Origin: Dictyobacter kobayashii
GTDB lineage: Bacteria; Chloroflexota; Ktedonobacteria; Ktedonobacterales; Ktedonobacteraceae
Direction: 5' to 3'
Length of the DNA stretch: 64,000 nucleotides
NCBI RefSeq assembly: GCF_003967555.1
Contig: NZ_BIFS01000001.1
Span: 1,116,001-1,180,000 of the forward strand
A model generated the notes under the pieces. The model saw only the letters and a program-made list of their open reading frames with translations, searched no databases and was not told where the DNA came from. The translations under genes and the position numbers were made by a program. Positions 1 to 7,747 of this stretch are shown here, one piece after another. Position 1 is the stretch's first letter. Every line of letters starts with the position of its first letter.

Positions 1-189
1 GTCATACACGACATTTTTCTGCATACGCACCTCCTTGCAAGCATGAAGAGTCACAACGTCCCAAGGAAGAAAAAGAGCGAGGAAAAGACTGTAAATAGCA
101 CACCACGTGTTACTAGTTTCGTGGTGTGCGGTGCTACCCACCCAGGCAGCACCGCAGGAAGACAGACAGACACATGTCACTTCTATGTG

Positions 190-420
190 TTATGGAAGTT
201 GCCAGCTTGCCAAGAGATTGACGGAGCACTCAGGACCATACAGCGAGGCAGAAGAACTATCACGAACATAGTAATGGAGAGAACTATGGCAAGCTAGTGC
301 AACGAATGCAAACGCCTTCACAATACTTACTGCCTGTTCCATAGAAAGAGCTACAGCAACAATACCCAGGCAGGTATTTGATGCTAGATCATATGCGACC
401 ACAATATAAGGAGCGGACAT
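190..420 (-). CDS. Small hypothetical protein, last gene of leftward accessory operon
   Basis: A 76-residue protein of unknown function. The ATG is preceded by a clean AGGAGG ribosome-binding site about eight bases upstream, which is the main support that it is translated. The sequence is moderately hydrophobic in its N-terminal two thirds with no recognised motif. It lies in the same orientation as the Cys-rich gene ending at 500 and may be the last member of that operon. I do not recognise the family. Confidence 0.5.
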   Translation of the reverse strand: MSAPYIVVAYDLASNTCLGIVAVALSMEQAVSIVKAFAFVALACHSSLHYYVRDSSSASLYGPECSVNLLASWQLP

Positions 421-499
421 ATATTGTACCTCCTATGCCTGATAGGCCTCGACAGGAAATGAAAAGCACAACCCATAAGAGAAGGAAAGCGAGGGAGCA

Positions 500-955
500 T
501 TATACTGAAAGCAGGTAGGAGAGCGCAGATGAAAAGACCTCAGATGCTACCGGATTATGAATCTCACAGTGCTTTTGCAGCACCCATAAGGTATCCTTGA
601 CCGCCTGATCATCTTTACGCCCATCACCGCACAGACCCGCAACAGTATAGTAGGCGTGTCCTTTGATCTGTGAATGTTGAGGATCAGTTTGATCTAGAAA
701 CCAATTGCGGCACTGGTCCAAACTGAAGACCTGGAGATGTCTTCGCTTGAGAGCACCAACGCCATCAACAGAACAATCACCCAGAGCGATATGTGTCACT
801 AACATGACATGACCACACTGACAGAACGATTCACTACAATACGTTTCAGCCACACGAATAACTTTGCGTCGTTGCTGAACACACTGGCATGACGGATCAG
901 AACACACACACTCATAACGATAGTCAGTCGTAGGATTAAATGGCCGTAATCCCAT
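500..955 (-). CDS. Cys-rich hypothetical protein, possible zinc ribbon
   Basis: A 151-residue protein, unrecognised. The start at 955 is chosen because GAGGAGG sits seven bases upstream; a longer in-frame start at 1006 overlaps the neighbouring gene. The N-terminal third carries closely spaced cysteines (CVCSDPSCQC, then CSESFCQC), suggesting zinc binding, and another Cys/His pair lies near residue 130. It lies 14 bases downstream of the gene ending at 970, so the two are probably cotranscribed. The zinc-binding role is inference from cysteine spacing only. Confidence 0.6.
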   Translation of the reverse strand: MGLRPFNPTTDYRYECVCSDPSCQCVQQRRKVIRVAETYCSESFCQCGHVMLVTHIALGDCSVDGVGALKRRHLQVFSLDQCRNWFLDQTDPQHSQIKGHAYYTVAGLCGDGRKDDQAVKDTLWVLQKHCEIHNPVASEVFSSALSYLLSV

Positions 956-969
956 CGTAGCGCCTCCTC

Positions 970-1179
970 TTACCATTCCTTGTATACAGCCAATGGATAG
1001 ACCCACTGAGCATCATCCAGACAACGCACAACCAACTGACCTCGAATGCTTCTTGCCTGCATAATACGAGCAAAGCCGCTATATTTTTGCCGCGAACAAT
1101 ACACACCACCGCCACGGCCTTTACAATTCTGATCAATAGCTTTATTGATTGCACGCACATCAAGAGCGACCTCTATCAC
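970..1179 (-). CDS. Small hypothetical protein (GTG start)
   Basis: A 69-residue protein of unknown function. The GTG at 1179 has a GGAGGT ribosome-binding site at ideal spacing, whereas the longer in-frame ATG at 1260 has none. The protein is basic in the middle and ends in an aromatic stretch. It lies just upstream of the Cys-rich gene on the same strand. No family is recognised. Confidence 0.55.
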   Translation of the reverse strand: MIEVALDVRAINKAIDQNCKGRGGGVYCSRQKYSGFARIMQARSIRGQLVVRCLDDAQWVYPLAVYKEW

Positions 1180-1269
1180 GGAACACCTCCAGGTATTTGA
1201 ACAGGAACGGGAGAGCCACCCCGCCCCGACGCCAACATATCTCGTGACTAGCGTCTCCACCTTGACCCT

Positions 1270-1357
1270 CAGTGTTACGCACTACGTGCCGACGGTGCCA
1301 AGGTGATATACGCAGGACTGCAATCACTGGCACCGTCGCACTTCGAGCCTAACACTG
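1270..1357. repeat. 88-bp interrupted palindrome
   Basis: Nested inverted repeats: CAGTGTTA (1270-1277) pairs with TAACACTG (1350-1357), and CGACGGTGCCA (1290-1300) pairs perfectly with TGGCACCGTCG (1328-1338). The centre is about 27 unpaired bases. There is no T-tract, so it is not an ordinary intrinsic terminator. It lies in the roughly 400-base gap between the genes at 1179 and 1594. A transcript hairpin or a protein-binding/recombination site of the accessory element are possible. Confidence 0.6.
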
Positions 1358-1593
1358 GCATCAAGGTAGTACGCTTGCTTCGCACCGTCACGGCGCGACA
1401 TTCGCGCACGTGTTCGTTTTGTGCCTCTGGAAGCCAGATAATGCCGCAGGATTTTTTCGCCTGCTTGCTTTTCTAGAACATACGTACTATCTTAACAGCA
1501 AAAAAAAGAAGGGAGAGGCACGCTTGCACGAGTGCAGGCGTGCCAGGTGCAGACATTCGGCGTGCCACCATCCGGCGTGCAGGCGTCCGGCGT
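1358..1593. other. Intergenic stretch with short degenerate repeats
   Basis: No convincing gene. Between about 1515 and 1600 there are several imperfect copies of a short GGCGTGC / CCGGCGT motif (for example around 1558, 1575 and 1587). A purine-rich A tract lies near 1500. The function is unknown. Confidence 0.3.
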
Positions 1594-2586
1594 TCAAGAA
1601 GCGCCGTTTGTTGCGCCACCCATCCAGCTTAACGCTCGTTTAACCATTGATGGTTCAGGTTGAGGCATCGGAGCTGGTGGAATGGTAATCGGTTGCGTGA
1701 CGCCAGTTGGAGCGACATTCGTTGTATATTGACCGTTGATATACGATGCTTGTGGAGCAATTGGAGGAACGCCGGGAGCGCGGAGCTGGTTCGGAGTTGG
1801 TGGAGCTGACAGGCCGGGATAGGACATGTTCGGGCTAATGCGCTTCACTTGTGTTGGCCCAGAAGCAGGAAGTTGTTCTGTGACCTTGGCAAACCCAAAG
1901 GTATAATCACCATTACGGGCAGCGTCAACGGCCTGTCGAGCATTGACACGCGCCATGTCTTTATACGAGTTTTGAATCTCCGCATCCTCGTTGGCTTCTT
2001 GTTGCGCCATCGAGAGCATGGTTTGATGATGCTCAGCACTTTGAACGCGCATTGCCAAACTTCGCAGGTGAATCCCTCGATGAATATGTTCTTCAATCAG
2101 GCTCCCAAGATCATAAATGGCAAGCACCATCAAGGACACGGGAAACAGCAACCCCATGCCAGACTGAAACACGCCGACGACCCAGGACGGTAAGTATTGA
2201 GCAATGGCATGGACCATCCAGTCCATTGACCCCGACTTAATCACCCAGGCCAGGCCGCAGCCAGCCGAGACAATCACCGCCACCAGTCCAACAAAACCAG
2301 GTATCAGCGCCGCAAAGTACAGACGCCAATCTTTTGCTGAGCACAACATTTTCACCAGTTTGAAGCAGGTAAAGACCAACGCCTCCACAAACAGACCACG
2401 AAACACCGCATCCAGCGTATTGACCGTTTCGGCCCAGGTACTAAAGGTCAAGTTGCCACCTGTAAAGGCCCATGCATTCGTATACGACGAGATCACCATC
2501 AGGAACCCAGGCAGCACCAACGAGATCAACACGTCTAAACGTTCACGCCCCTGATGAATCCCTAACATGCGTTTCAAACTGAACAT
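1594..2586 (-). CDS. Polytopic membrane protein with disordered C-terminal tail
   Basis: A 330-residue protein. Hydrophobic segments at roughly residues 18-36, 64-80, 90-115 and 135-160 predict four or more membrane helices. A charged, possibly coiled stretch follows (about 165-235), then a Pro/Gln-rich, probably disordered tail. The start is supported by GAGAGGT upstream. It lies in a leftward run with an OB-fold-like protein and a cell-wall hydrolase. That context and topology would suit a conjugation-apparatus membrane component (VirB6/TrbL-like position), but no signature proves it. Confidence 0.6.
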   Translation of the reverse strand: MFSLKRMLGIHQGRERLDVLISLVLPGFLMVISSYTNAWAFTGGNLTFSTWAETVNTLDAVFRGLFVEALVFTCFKLVKMLCSAKDWRLYFAALIPGFVGLVAVIVSAGCGLAWVIKSGSMDWMVHAIAQYLPSWVVGVFQSGMGLLFPVSLMVLAIYDLGSLIEEHIHRGIHLRSLAMRVQSAEHHQTMLSMAQQEANEDAEIQNSYKDMARVNARQAVDAARNGDYTFGFAKVTEQLPASGPTQVKRISPNMSYPGLSAPPTPNQLRAPGVPPIAPQASYINGQYTTNVAPTGVTQPITIPPAPMPQPEPSMVKRALSWMGGATNGAS

Positions 2587-2661
2587 GTAGCACCTCTCTT
2601 TGCGTTGAAAACATGGCCTGAAGGAAAGACCCTCCAGGCCAGAGCATCACCGAGAAATGTT

Positions 2662-2973
2662 TTACGCAGCCTGCAAACCAAGCGCAGGAACCGAAACACG
2701 AGTCACAATAAAATTTGTTTGAGGTTTCTCACTCCCATCCTTAAAGGTGCGCATACGCGATGTGTAGGCAGCCACTTCAAACGAAATTTGTTGACGACGC
2801 GACTGAGGAATAGCTTGTGCTAATTGCTGGAACTGAGGATCATCCTGCCACATCTGGCAGGCGTACGTATTCCCAAGCTCATCAACTGCCGTGAAAGAAA
2901 TCATCGGTTTCTTGTCCTTGCCAACTTCATAGACGCCGCCAGCTTTCACGAAACCAGTAAATGTCATAGCCAT
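2662..2973 (-). CDS. Small OB-fold-like protein, possibly nucleic-acid binding
   Basis: A 103-residue protein. The ATG at 2973 has AAAGAGGT upstream; the longer in-frame start at 3054 has no such site. The sequence alternates short beta-like segments with glycines and polar turns (FTGFVKAGGV, ISFTAVDELG, QISFEVAAY, FIVTRVSV), the look of a small beta-barrel. A role like an accessory single-stranded DNA-binding protein of a mobile element is a guess from that pattern and the neighbours. Alternatively it is an unrelated beta protein. Confidence 0.55.
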   Translation of the reverse strand: MAMTFTGFVKAGGVYEVGKDKKPMISFTAVDELGNTYACQMWQDDPQFQQLAQAIPQSRRQQISFEVAAYTSRMRTFKDGSEKPQTNFIVTRVSVPALGLQAA

Positions 2974-3072
2974 GTTCGTACCTCTTTCTTTGTTGTTTAA
3001 AACACCATGCAGATGCAGCTTGATACCCAAGTAGCAAGCCGTAGAAAATGACAATCGTGAGAAGAAAGGATC

Positions 3073-3372
3073 TTACCAGAGCTGTTGTTGCTCAGAGGTA
3101 TATGACGAGAATGATTGACGACGAGTTGGAGTCATCAGAGGAAGCCGCTGGATATTGACACAGGCATGATCCCGGCACATCACCACTTGATACCCTTGCA
3201 ACACATACCCCAGGCAGCCAGGACAATGCGCCACCGCACCACAGTAGACGGAGTGACCAACCGGATTGCGCTTGCTCACTTTGGTATCAATAACACGTTG
3301 GCAGCGAAACCAACCAGGAGCGGACGTCACAATCCATTCGTGACCAAGAACGTCACACTTACCAGTATTCAT
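3073..3372 (-). CDS. Small Cys/His-containing hypothetical protein
   Basis: A 99-residue protein. The start at 3372 is chosen because AAAGGTG lies upstream and because it leaves 13 bases after the preceding gene (ending at 3386); the longer in-frame start would overlap that gene by about 145 bases. Cysteines are scattered, including a CPGC motif and a CRDHAC motif, so metal binding is possible. No family is recognised. Confidence 0.5.
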   Translation of the reverse strand: MNTGKCDVLGHEWIVTSAPGWFRCQRVIDTKVSKRNPVGHSVYCGAVAHCPGCLGYVLQGYQVVMCRDHACVNIQRLPLMTPTRRQSFSSYTSEQQQLW

Positions 3373-3385
3373 AGGCACACACCTT

Positions 3386-4057
3386 TCAGACGATCTGTCC
3401 CCGACGAAATGCGTGGATCGCACTACGAAGCGTTTGAATGTACTCCCCGGTATCATTTTCAGATGAAGGAGCATAGACAGGAATAATACTGGACAGCGTT
3501 GTCCGACCTTGCGCGATATATTCACGAGCAATTAAGCGAAAGAAGTCTTCAAAGCCCTCTTCCCATGTGGCATACCAGCGAAAACGACCGTCACACGTCG
3601 GATACCCAGCACAGTTGATATTACCTAAACTATGATCAATGAAGGCAGCTCCGTACTTGCCATAGGTACTCTCGTGCTGGAACGTTGCCAGCGCATAGGC
3701 ATCATCAATGTGATACTGTATGCTCAAATCATAGAGAGATTGACCCTTGCCAGCCGCAGGAGAGTGAGCATCAGCAAGCACTTGATTGATGAACACAGCC
3801 GAGAGCGACGGACCACCGACGACACTATCACCAGCAGCAGAAACAGGCGTTGTAACCTTGGCAACAGCAGGAACTTTCACAAAAAATGTCACAGCAAACA
3901 GTTGATAGGCGAAGAGAAAAAGCACCAGGAGAAACAAGTTACGAGCCAGAATACGAAGAATGCGAGGATTGCCCGGCCTATTCGTGACCAGGACCGCCAG
4001 AGCCGCAGCCAGGATCACGACCGCATACAATCCCCAATCACGAAGCAGCGACATCAT
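3386..4057 (-). CDS. Membrane-anchored glucosaminidase/lysozyme-like cell-wall hydrolase
   Basis: A 223-residue protein starting at the first of two adjacent ATGs behind GGAGGATGTGAC. Two N-terminal hydrophobic segments (about residues 8-25 and 40-60) anchor it. The C-terminal half resembles the bacterial glucosaminidase fold: ATFQHESTYGKYG carries the probable catalytic Glu, followed by a GNINC segment and a YATWEEGFEDFF segment. Such enzymes cut peptidoglycan, and in conjugative elements they open the wall for the transfer apparatus (VirB1-like role). Its position in a leftward operon of small accessory proteins agrees with that. The family call is moderate; the conjugation role is inference. 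Confidence 0.65.
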   Translation of the reverse strand: MMSLLRDWGLYAVVILAAALAVLVTNRPGNPRILRILARNLFLLVLFLFAYQLFAVTFFVKVPAVAKVTTPVSAAGDSVVGGPSLSAVFINQVLADAHSPAAGKGQSLYDLSIQYHIDDAYALATFQHESTYGKYGAAFIDHSLGNINCAGYPTCDGRFRWYATWEEGFEDFFRLIAREYIAQGRTTLSSIIPVYAPSSENDTGEYIQTLRSAIHAFRRGQIV

Positions 4058-4077
4058 GTCACATCCTCCATGAAGAA

Positions 4078-4197
4078 CTAGCCAAACACGTGCAGGAACC
4101 GCAGCAGTAACGACCAATCCAGATAGATGCCCACCGCAGCCAGGACCAGCAGCAACACCACCAGCCAGTTTTGCAAGGTACGCATATCCACCACCAT
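4078..4197 (-). CDS. Small single-TM protein (about 39 aa)
   Basis: A 39-codon frame encoding a basic N-terminus, one long hydrophobic helix (LVVLLLVLAAVGIYL) and a short tail. ATG at 4197 begins one base after the upstream TAG stop (4199-4201), suggesting translational coupling; an alternative ATG at 4185 has GGTGG upstream. It ends about 20 bases before the hydrolase start. This layout, continuous with both neighbours, is the best evidence that it is real. The function is unknown. Confidence 0.55.
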   Translation of the reverse strand: MVVDMRTLQNWLVVLLLVLAAVGIYLDWSLLLRFLHVFG

Positions 4198-4198
4198 T

Positions 4199-4375
4199 CT
4201 AAGCCGCATATGACAGACTCACAGGAACATATGACAGGCTCAAAGGCACATCAAGAAGACAATCACAACATTCAGCACAGATATACATCGTTTGTTCCTG
4301 CTTTGGATCATCAAGATCAGCAACCGGATAAACCATGTCACAGTCCTCATGGCAACACTCACAACGATAAGCCAT
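4199..4375 (-). CDS. Small Cys-rich putative zinc-binding protein (58 aa)
   Basis: A 58-residue frame with AAAGGCGG seven bases before the ATG. Cysteine pairs (CECCHEDC near the N-terminus, CAECCDC near residue 35) resemble a small zinc ribbon. The protein is acidic. Its stop is one base from the next small gene's ATG, so the two look coupled. It would be easy to miss because of its size, and the opposite strand carries an uninteresting open frame. Zinc binding is inferred. Confidence 0.6.
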   Translation of the reverse strand: MAYRCECCHEDCDMVYPVADLDDPKQEQTMYICAECCDCLLDVPLSLSYVPVSLSYAA

Positions 4376-4410
4376 AGAATCACCGCCTTTCAGGAAAGCT
4401 AGAAAACAGA

Positions 4411-4698
4411 CTACAAGGACTCGCGTCTAGCAATCACACCGAAACGCGACTGCCAGCCGCCAACCTTTGCAGATAGTGAGGAAGAAATCGAGGAAAAGCC
4501 AAAGGATAGAAATGTGGGAGGATAAGCACGCACAACGAAACAATCTAAAAAGACAGTAAAAGATGTTCCATACGCAGGCCATGGGCTCTGTTGTGAGAGC
4601 GAGTCACAACGAGAGCATTCACCATCTAGCATGGCCTCTGCTCCCTTCCCTTGGTTCGATCCTCGTCTCCCTTCGTCGCATTGCTTAGGCCCATCCAT
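4411..4698 (-). CDS. Hypothetical protein, possible first gene of leftward operon
   Basis: A 95-codon frame with GGAGGTGG about nine bases before the ATG at 4698. The sequence is Ser-rich, with a hydrophobic/aromatic middle and a CSRC pair. Base composition resembles the downstream genes. There is no recognisable domain and an overlapping frame exists on the other strand, so this is the weakest member of the group. Confidence 0.35.
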   Translation of the reverse strand: MDGPKQCDEGRRGSNQGKGAEAMLDGECSRCDSLSQQSPWPAYGTSFTVFLDCFVVRAYPPTFLSFGFSSISSSLSAKVGGWQSRFGVIARRESL

Positions 4699-4930
4699 CA
4701 CCACACCACCTCCAAGCAACACTATCCAGTACCCTAATCTTAGCTTTAGGCTCGTTCGCAGAGTATGTACAGTTTTCTATGTCCCTTGTAGTGATCGCAC
4801 AACCCTCGCCATGCGACGGTACAAGGTGGTTTAAACTGATTGTTCAGATACATCTTTCAAGAGCCTCGACCTAGCCCGATTCCTCTAAGAACACTATCAG
4901 ATCGGAATAACAGTCAGAGCGAAAATTCAT

Positions 4931-5012
4931 TAACTGTTATCGTCTTCGTCATGTACATATAATAACTGTTATTTTTGAGAATGTCAATAATAAATAACTG
5001 TTATTTTTGAGA
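4931..5012. promoter_or_regulatory. Three phased operator palindromes upstream of HTH-GNAT gene
   Basis: TAACTGTTAT occurs at 4931, 4963 and 4995, exactly 32 bases apart, about three helical turns, so all copies face the same side of the DNA. The two downstream copies are the full dyad AATAAC-T-GTTATT and share a 19-base direct repeat (ATAACTGTTATTTTTGAGA). Related half-sites occur near 4907 and 5046. They lie 80-160 bases before the start of a protein with an N-terminal DNA-binding motif, so autoregulation is the simplest reading. An iteron-like role is the alternative. Confidence 0.65.
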
Positions 5013-5088
5013 GGGTTGGTAATTTGACTGATTGTTTGATAGAATTAACAGTAATATGAAAGAACAACATCGAGGGAGGCCAAATAAC

Positions 5089-5898
5089 ATGAACAAGGAA
5101 GCTTACATAGAGTCAGCAGATGCAATCAAACTGTTTGTAGCGGTAGGACTTTCTGAAAGCACATTCAGGCGTAAAGTGCGAGAGAAAGCAATCAGAAGTC
5201 ACATGCCTGGAGGAAAACAAAGAGGTGCATTATATAGCAGAGCAGACATTGAAGCCATCATAAATCAAAGCAAAAAGGATAATAAAAAACAGACAGAGGC
5301 GAAAGACTTTGCAGATTGGATGAAAGTATCTGATCTACCCGCTATATTGAAGTTAGACTTCGCAGTCTACAAAGAGGAAATGGTAGGCGACATAGGATTA
5401 TATATATCATGGTTTAAAAAGAATGATCATATTACTATGTGTATCTTCGACAAAGAAAGTCGAGAAAACGTGCTTGCTTATATAAGCCTAGTACCCTTAC
5501 CAGAAAATATCATCATGGAAATACTTAGCGGCAAACGTTCTGAACTTTCAATCTCTCCAGATGAAGTTGAGGCATACGACCGTAAAGGAGACTATACCCT
5601 TCTTGCAGAAAGCATTGTAGTACACCCAGAGCATCCATACCAGCTAAATCACCTGTTAAGGGAAGTCTTAAATTATTGGTGTACACAATATCCAGAAAGG
5701 CAAATCACAAAAATATATGCTCAGGTAACAAGTGACAACGGAGACGTTATAGTACGTAAACTGTTCTTTTCTCCGCTTTACCATATCGCTGATAATGCTT
5801 ATGTGCTTGACCTAAAACGCCCAGGAATAGCCAGAGTTATTAAGGAGTATCAACAGCATATAAAAGACAAAGATTGCGCTTACCAGAAAGAAAAATAA
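5089..5898 (+). CDS. HTH domain fused to GNAT-like domain
   Basis: A 269-residue protein. The ATG at 5089 has GGGAGG nine bases upstream; an earlier in-frame start at 5032 does not. Residues about 1-60 look like a MerR/excisionase-type winged helix (ESTFRRKVREKAI, then KQRGALYSRADIEAI). The C-terminal 190 residues resemble the acetyltransferase fold, with ESIVVHPEHPYQ followed by a helix and RKLFFSPLYHIADNAYVLDL. The last 100 residues are homologous by eye to the protein at 7748-8149. Acetylation activity is unproven, since no clear acetyl-CoA loop is visible. Three phased dyads upstream suggest self-control. Confidence 0.7.
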   Translation: MNKEAYIESADAIKLFVAVGLSESTFRRKVREKAIRSHMPGGKQRGALYSRADIEAIINQSKKDNKKQTEAKDFADWMKVSDLPAILKLDFAVYKEEMVGDIGLYISWFKKNDHITMCIFDKESRENVLAYISLVPLPENIIMEILSGKRSELSISPDEVEAYDRKGDYTLLAESIVVHPEHPYQLNHLLREVLNYWCTQYPERQITKIYAQVTSDNGDVIVRKLFFSPLYHIADNAYVLDLKRPGIARVIKEYQQHIKDKDCAYQKEK

Positions 5899-5916
5899 TC
5901 GCCCATCCGCAAAGAA

Positions 5917-5945
5917 AGCACCTAGATTTTTTTATTCTAGGTGCT
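5917..5945 (+). terminator. Intrinsic terminator
   Basis: AGCACCTAG pairs perfectly with CTAGGTGCT across an A/T loop and is followed by a T-rich stretch. It lies 19 bases after the HTH-GNAT stop codon. Confidence 0.7.
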
Positions 5946-6063
5946 CTTATTTTTATCATTGATAACAAAGCTTATATGTAATTTAGTTGAGGTAATTTTA
6001 TGCTGCATCGGATACAACGTTCTAATAAAATTAGAGGATCACTATATCATAGGGAGCAACAGT

Positions 6064-6702
6064 ATGTTAGACCAAAATCAAACGGCAATAATTATAGCAG
6101 TAGTTAGCGTAATATCTACTATAGTAGGTGCCATCATTGCAACCGCAGGAACCTATTTAACCTCTCGCAGTGTTGCAAAAGATGAAAAAAACAGAAGAAA
6201 ACGGGAAAAAATTGAAGAAATATATGTTCTAATTAACCAAGTATATTATTGTATACTTGCTCAAGCTCAAGGCACACAACAATTTACTGGCACAGAATTC
6301 ACCGTGTATGGAGAATTCTTTCAGAAGTACCAGAATGCTTCTAAAGATTTTAATGAATTGCCGCTAGACAGAATCTCTATGCTAATCTCTTTCTACGCTC
6401 CATCCTCAAAAATATATTTTAAAAACTTTAACATGATCACCCAATCGATACAAATGGTATTAGTCTATACTATAAAGAATGCAGAAAAAGAGGATTTTAA
6501 AACCAAGTTTAATGATCACGCTGATCTTATATTTAGAAGTTATATAGAAGGAAGAAGGCTTAACGTAAAAATTGAAGAATTAGAAATACCAGACTATGAT
6601 GAAACAATTAAGGGATCATATTATTTGGCTCTCATGTATCGCCTTTTTAGGTATAATTACAACTGCTTGCAGGATTCGCTTGTGAAGCATTTAGACAAAT
6701 AG
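6064..6702 (+). CDS. Single-TM anchored protein of unknown function
   Basis: A 212-residue protein. The ATG at 6064 has AGGGAG seven bases upstream and is preferred over an upstream in-frame start at 5941 that falls inside the terminator. One strong membrane helix (about residues 8-30, IIIAVVSVISTIVGAII) is followed by a basic, charged segment (about 35-50) and a helical cytoplasmic domain of about 160 residues rich in Tyr, Phe and Lys. No enzyme motif is seen. It is separated from its neighbours by terminators on both sides, so it is probably transcribed alone. AT-rich codon use matches the island. Confidence 0.6.
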   Translation: MLDQNQTAIIIAVVSVISTIVGAIIATAGTYLTSRSVAKDEKNRRKREKIEEIYVLINQVYYCILAQAQGTQQFTGTEFTVYGEFFQKYQNASKDFNELPLDRISMLISFYAPSSKIYFKNFNMITQSIQMVLVYTIKNAEKEDFKTKFNDHADLIFRSYIEGRRLNVKIEELEIPDYDETIKGSYYLALMYRLFRYNYNCLQDSLVKHLDK

Positions 6703-6737
6703 CACGCTATCATAATAAAAAGCCAACAAACTAAAAA

Positions 6738-6771
6738 GAAAGCACTTGGAGTTTGTAAACCAAGTGCTTTC
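6738..6771. terminator. Bidirectional intrinsic terminator
   Basis: GAAAGCACTTGG (6738-6749) pairs perfectly with CCAAGTGCTTTC (6760-6771). It lies between the convergent genes ending at 6702 and 6782 and can serve both. The outer sequence resembles the terminators at 5917 and 8511 (all contain AAAGCAC...GTGCTTT). Confidence 0.7.
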
Positions 6772-6781
6772 TTGATATTAT

Positions 6782-7075
6782 TTATACAAGTGGAAGACGA
6801 TCAAGGAGTAACTTTTCTATGCGATCTAAGCGACTATTAAATGTCTGCTCTAACATTTCAATCCGATTATTTACTACCTCAAAACGACCGTTCATATTCT
6901 GTTCAAGACTTGCAATCTGATTCCTCATAATCATTGATCGCTTGACAGAATCTTCCATTAAACCTTTCAACATCACCGTTTCCATGGTAAGATCCTGATA
7001 GGCCTTAAAAGTTTCCGTCTTGAACTGGTTCAGATTATATTCTAACGTGCCTATTCGCTCATCTTGAGTTGCCAT
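6782..7075 (-). CDS. Small coiled-coil protein
   Basis: A 97-residue protein, almost entirely helical with heptad-like spacing of Leu, Ile and Met from about residue 10 to 92 (for example MNGRFEVVNNRIEMLEQTF). The ATG at 7075 has AAAGGGA upstream. It has no membrane segment and no cysteines. Such short coiled-coil proteins oligomerise or partner with larger coiled-coil proteins; the 499-residue protein at 8692 is a possible partner, but nothing in the sequence proves it. Confidence 0.6.
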   Translation of the reverse strand: MATQDERIGTLEYNLNQFKTETFKAYQDLTMETVMLKGLMEDSVKRSMIMRNQIASLEQNMNGRFEVVNNRIEMLEQTFNSRLDRIEKLLLDRLPLV

Positions 7076-7328
7076 AGAAGAGTCCCTTTCAATTGAGACA
7101 TGCACGGATAATCACAGCTTATCTTAGCTGCAATTATACCATACTCTATACGATAGACGTAAACAACCAGCAAGAGAACAGTACAAAAACTGACATCCAT
7201 TTTGACATCTTAGAGGCTAAATTTCACTACACTTTACTCAACACCACTGGACAAAAATGAAACGGCTCAATCAGCCTGCAAAGGGCATCGAAACGCCCAG
7301 GAAGGACATTTAGCTTGACATCACTCGT

Positions 7329-7356
7329 GGTTTTCAACTCTCCCCCATCTCCACCA
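7329..7356 (+). other. tRNA/tmRNA 3'-end-like sequence, candidate attachment-site remnant
   Basis: The stretch resembles the T-loop, acceptor strand and CCA end of a tRNA or tmRNA: GGTTTTCAACTC followed by CATCTCCACCA. A strong terminator follows immediately, as after a real tRNA or tmRNA gene. No complete RNA gene precedes it and the T-stem pairing is poor, so it is a fragment. It lies about 95 bases from the 3' end of a tyrosine integrase remnant, the normal arrangement of an integrated element's att site. Whether the source was tmRNA or tRNA-Ala cannot be decided here. Confidence 0.45.
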
Positions 7357-7398
7357 ACAAAGCCGCTTGTGAACCCGCTTCACAGGCGGCTTTGTTTT
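7357..7398 (+). terminator. Strong intrinsic terminator after the tRNA-like 3' end
   Basis: CAAAGCCGC and GCGGCTTTG enclose an inner TGTGAA/TTCACA stem, followed by TTTT. It directly abuts the CCA of the tRNA/tmRNA-like fragment. Confidence 0.7.
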
Positions 7399-7451
7399 GG
7401 TGTATAAACTGTCATTGTAGTCACTGGGAGCAAAAGTGGGAGCAAGACCTT

Positions 7452-7694
7452 TTATTCATCATTTTCAACGTCCTCATCCTCAAAACTAAAGCCCATAAAC
7501 GCATCATCCCATTTATCAACGGCCCCCTCTTGCATCGATGGTAACACATGACCATAGATGCCCAATGTTGTCACGATATCACTATGGCCCAACAACTCTT
7601 GTATCACTTTAATATTCACTCCCATGCTCATCAAAAGTGTTGCAGCGCTGTGTCTCAGATCATGAAAATGCATCTGAGCCGATTGACTTTTTTT
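7452..7694 (-). pseudogene. Tyrosine recombinase (phage-type integrase), C-terminal remnant
   Basis: The C-terminal catalytic part of a tyrosine integrase remains: HDLRHSAAT (the HxxR box), [11 protein letters not shown] and the nucleophile region IYGHVLP, then an acidic tail. Integrases of this type are about 350-400 residues; here the frame is cut by a TGA at 7695 at a junction with foreign AT-rich sequence, so only about 75 residues survive. The 3' end lies near the tRNA-like att remnant. A second, independent integrase remnant occurs at 10550. The protein cannot be active. Confidence 0.85.
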
Positions 7695-7747
7695 TCAAAA
7701 AACAATTTATTATTGCAAAAATGAATACGCTTATATGGAGAGAAAAA

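Noticed and set aside
4640..4680. Sequence resembling a tRNA T-loop (TGGTTCGATCC)
   Set aside because: No matching D-arm, anticodon arm or acceptor stem around it.
5941..6063. Longer N-terminus for the TM protein at 6064
   Set aside because: It would start inside the preceding terminator and lacks a ribosome-binding site.
7105..7356. Possible complete tmRNA gene
   Set aside because: Only the 3' end resembles tmRNA; no 5' acceptor strand or tag reading frame was found upstream.
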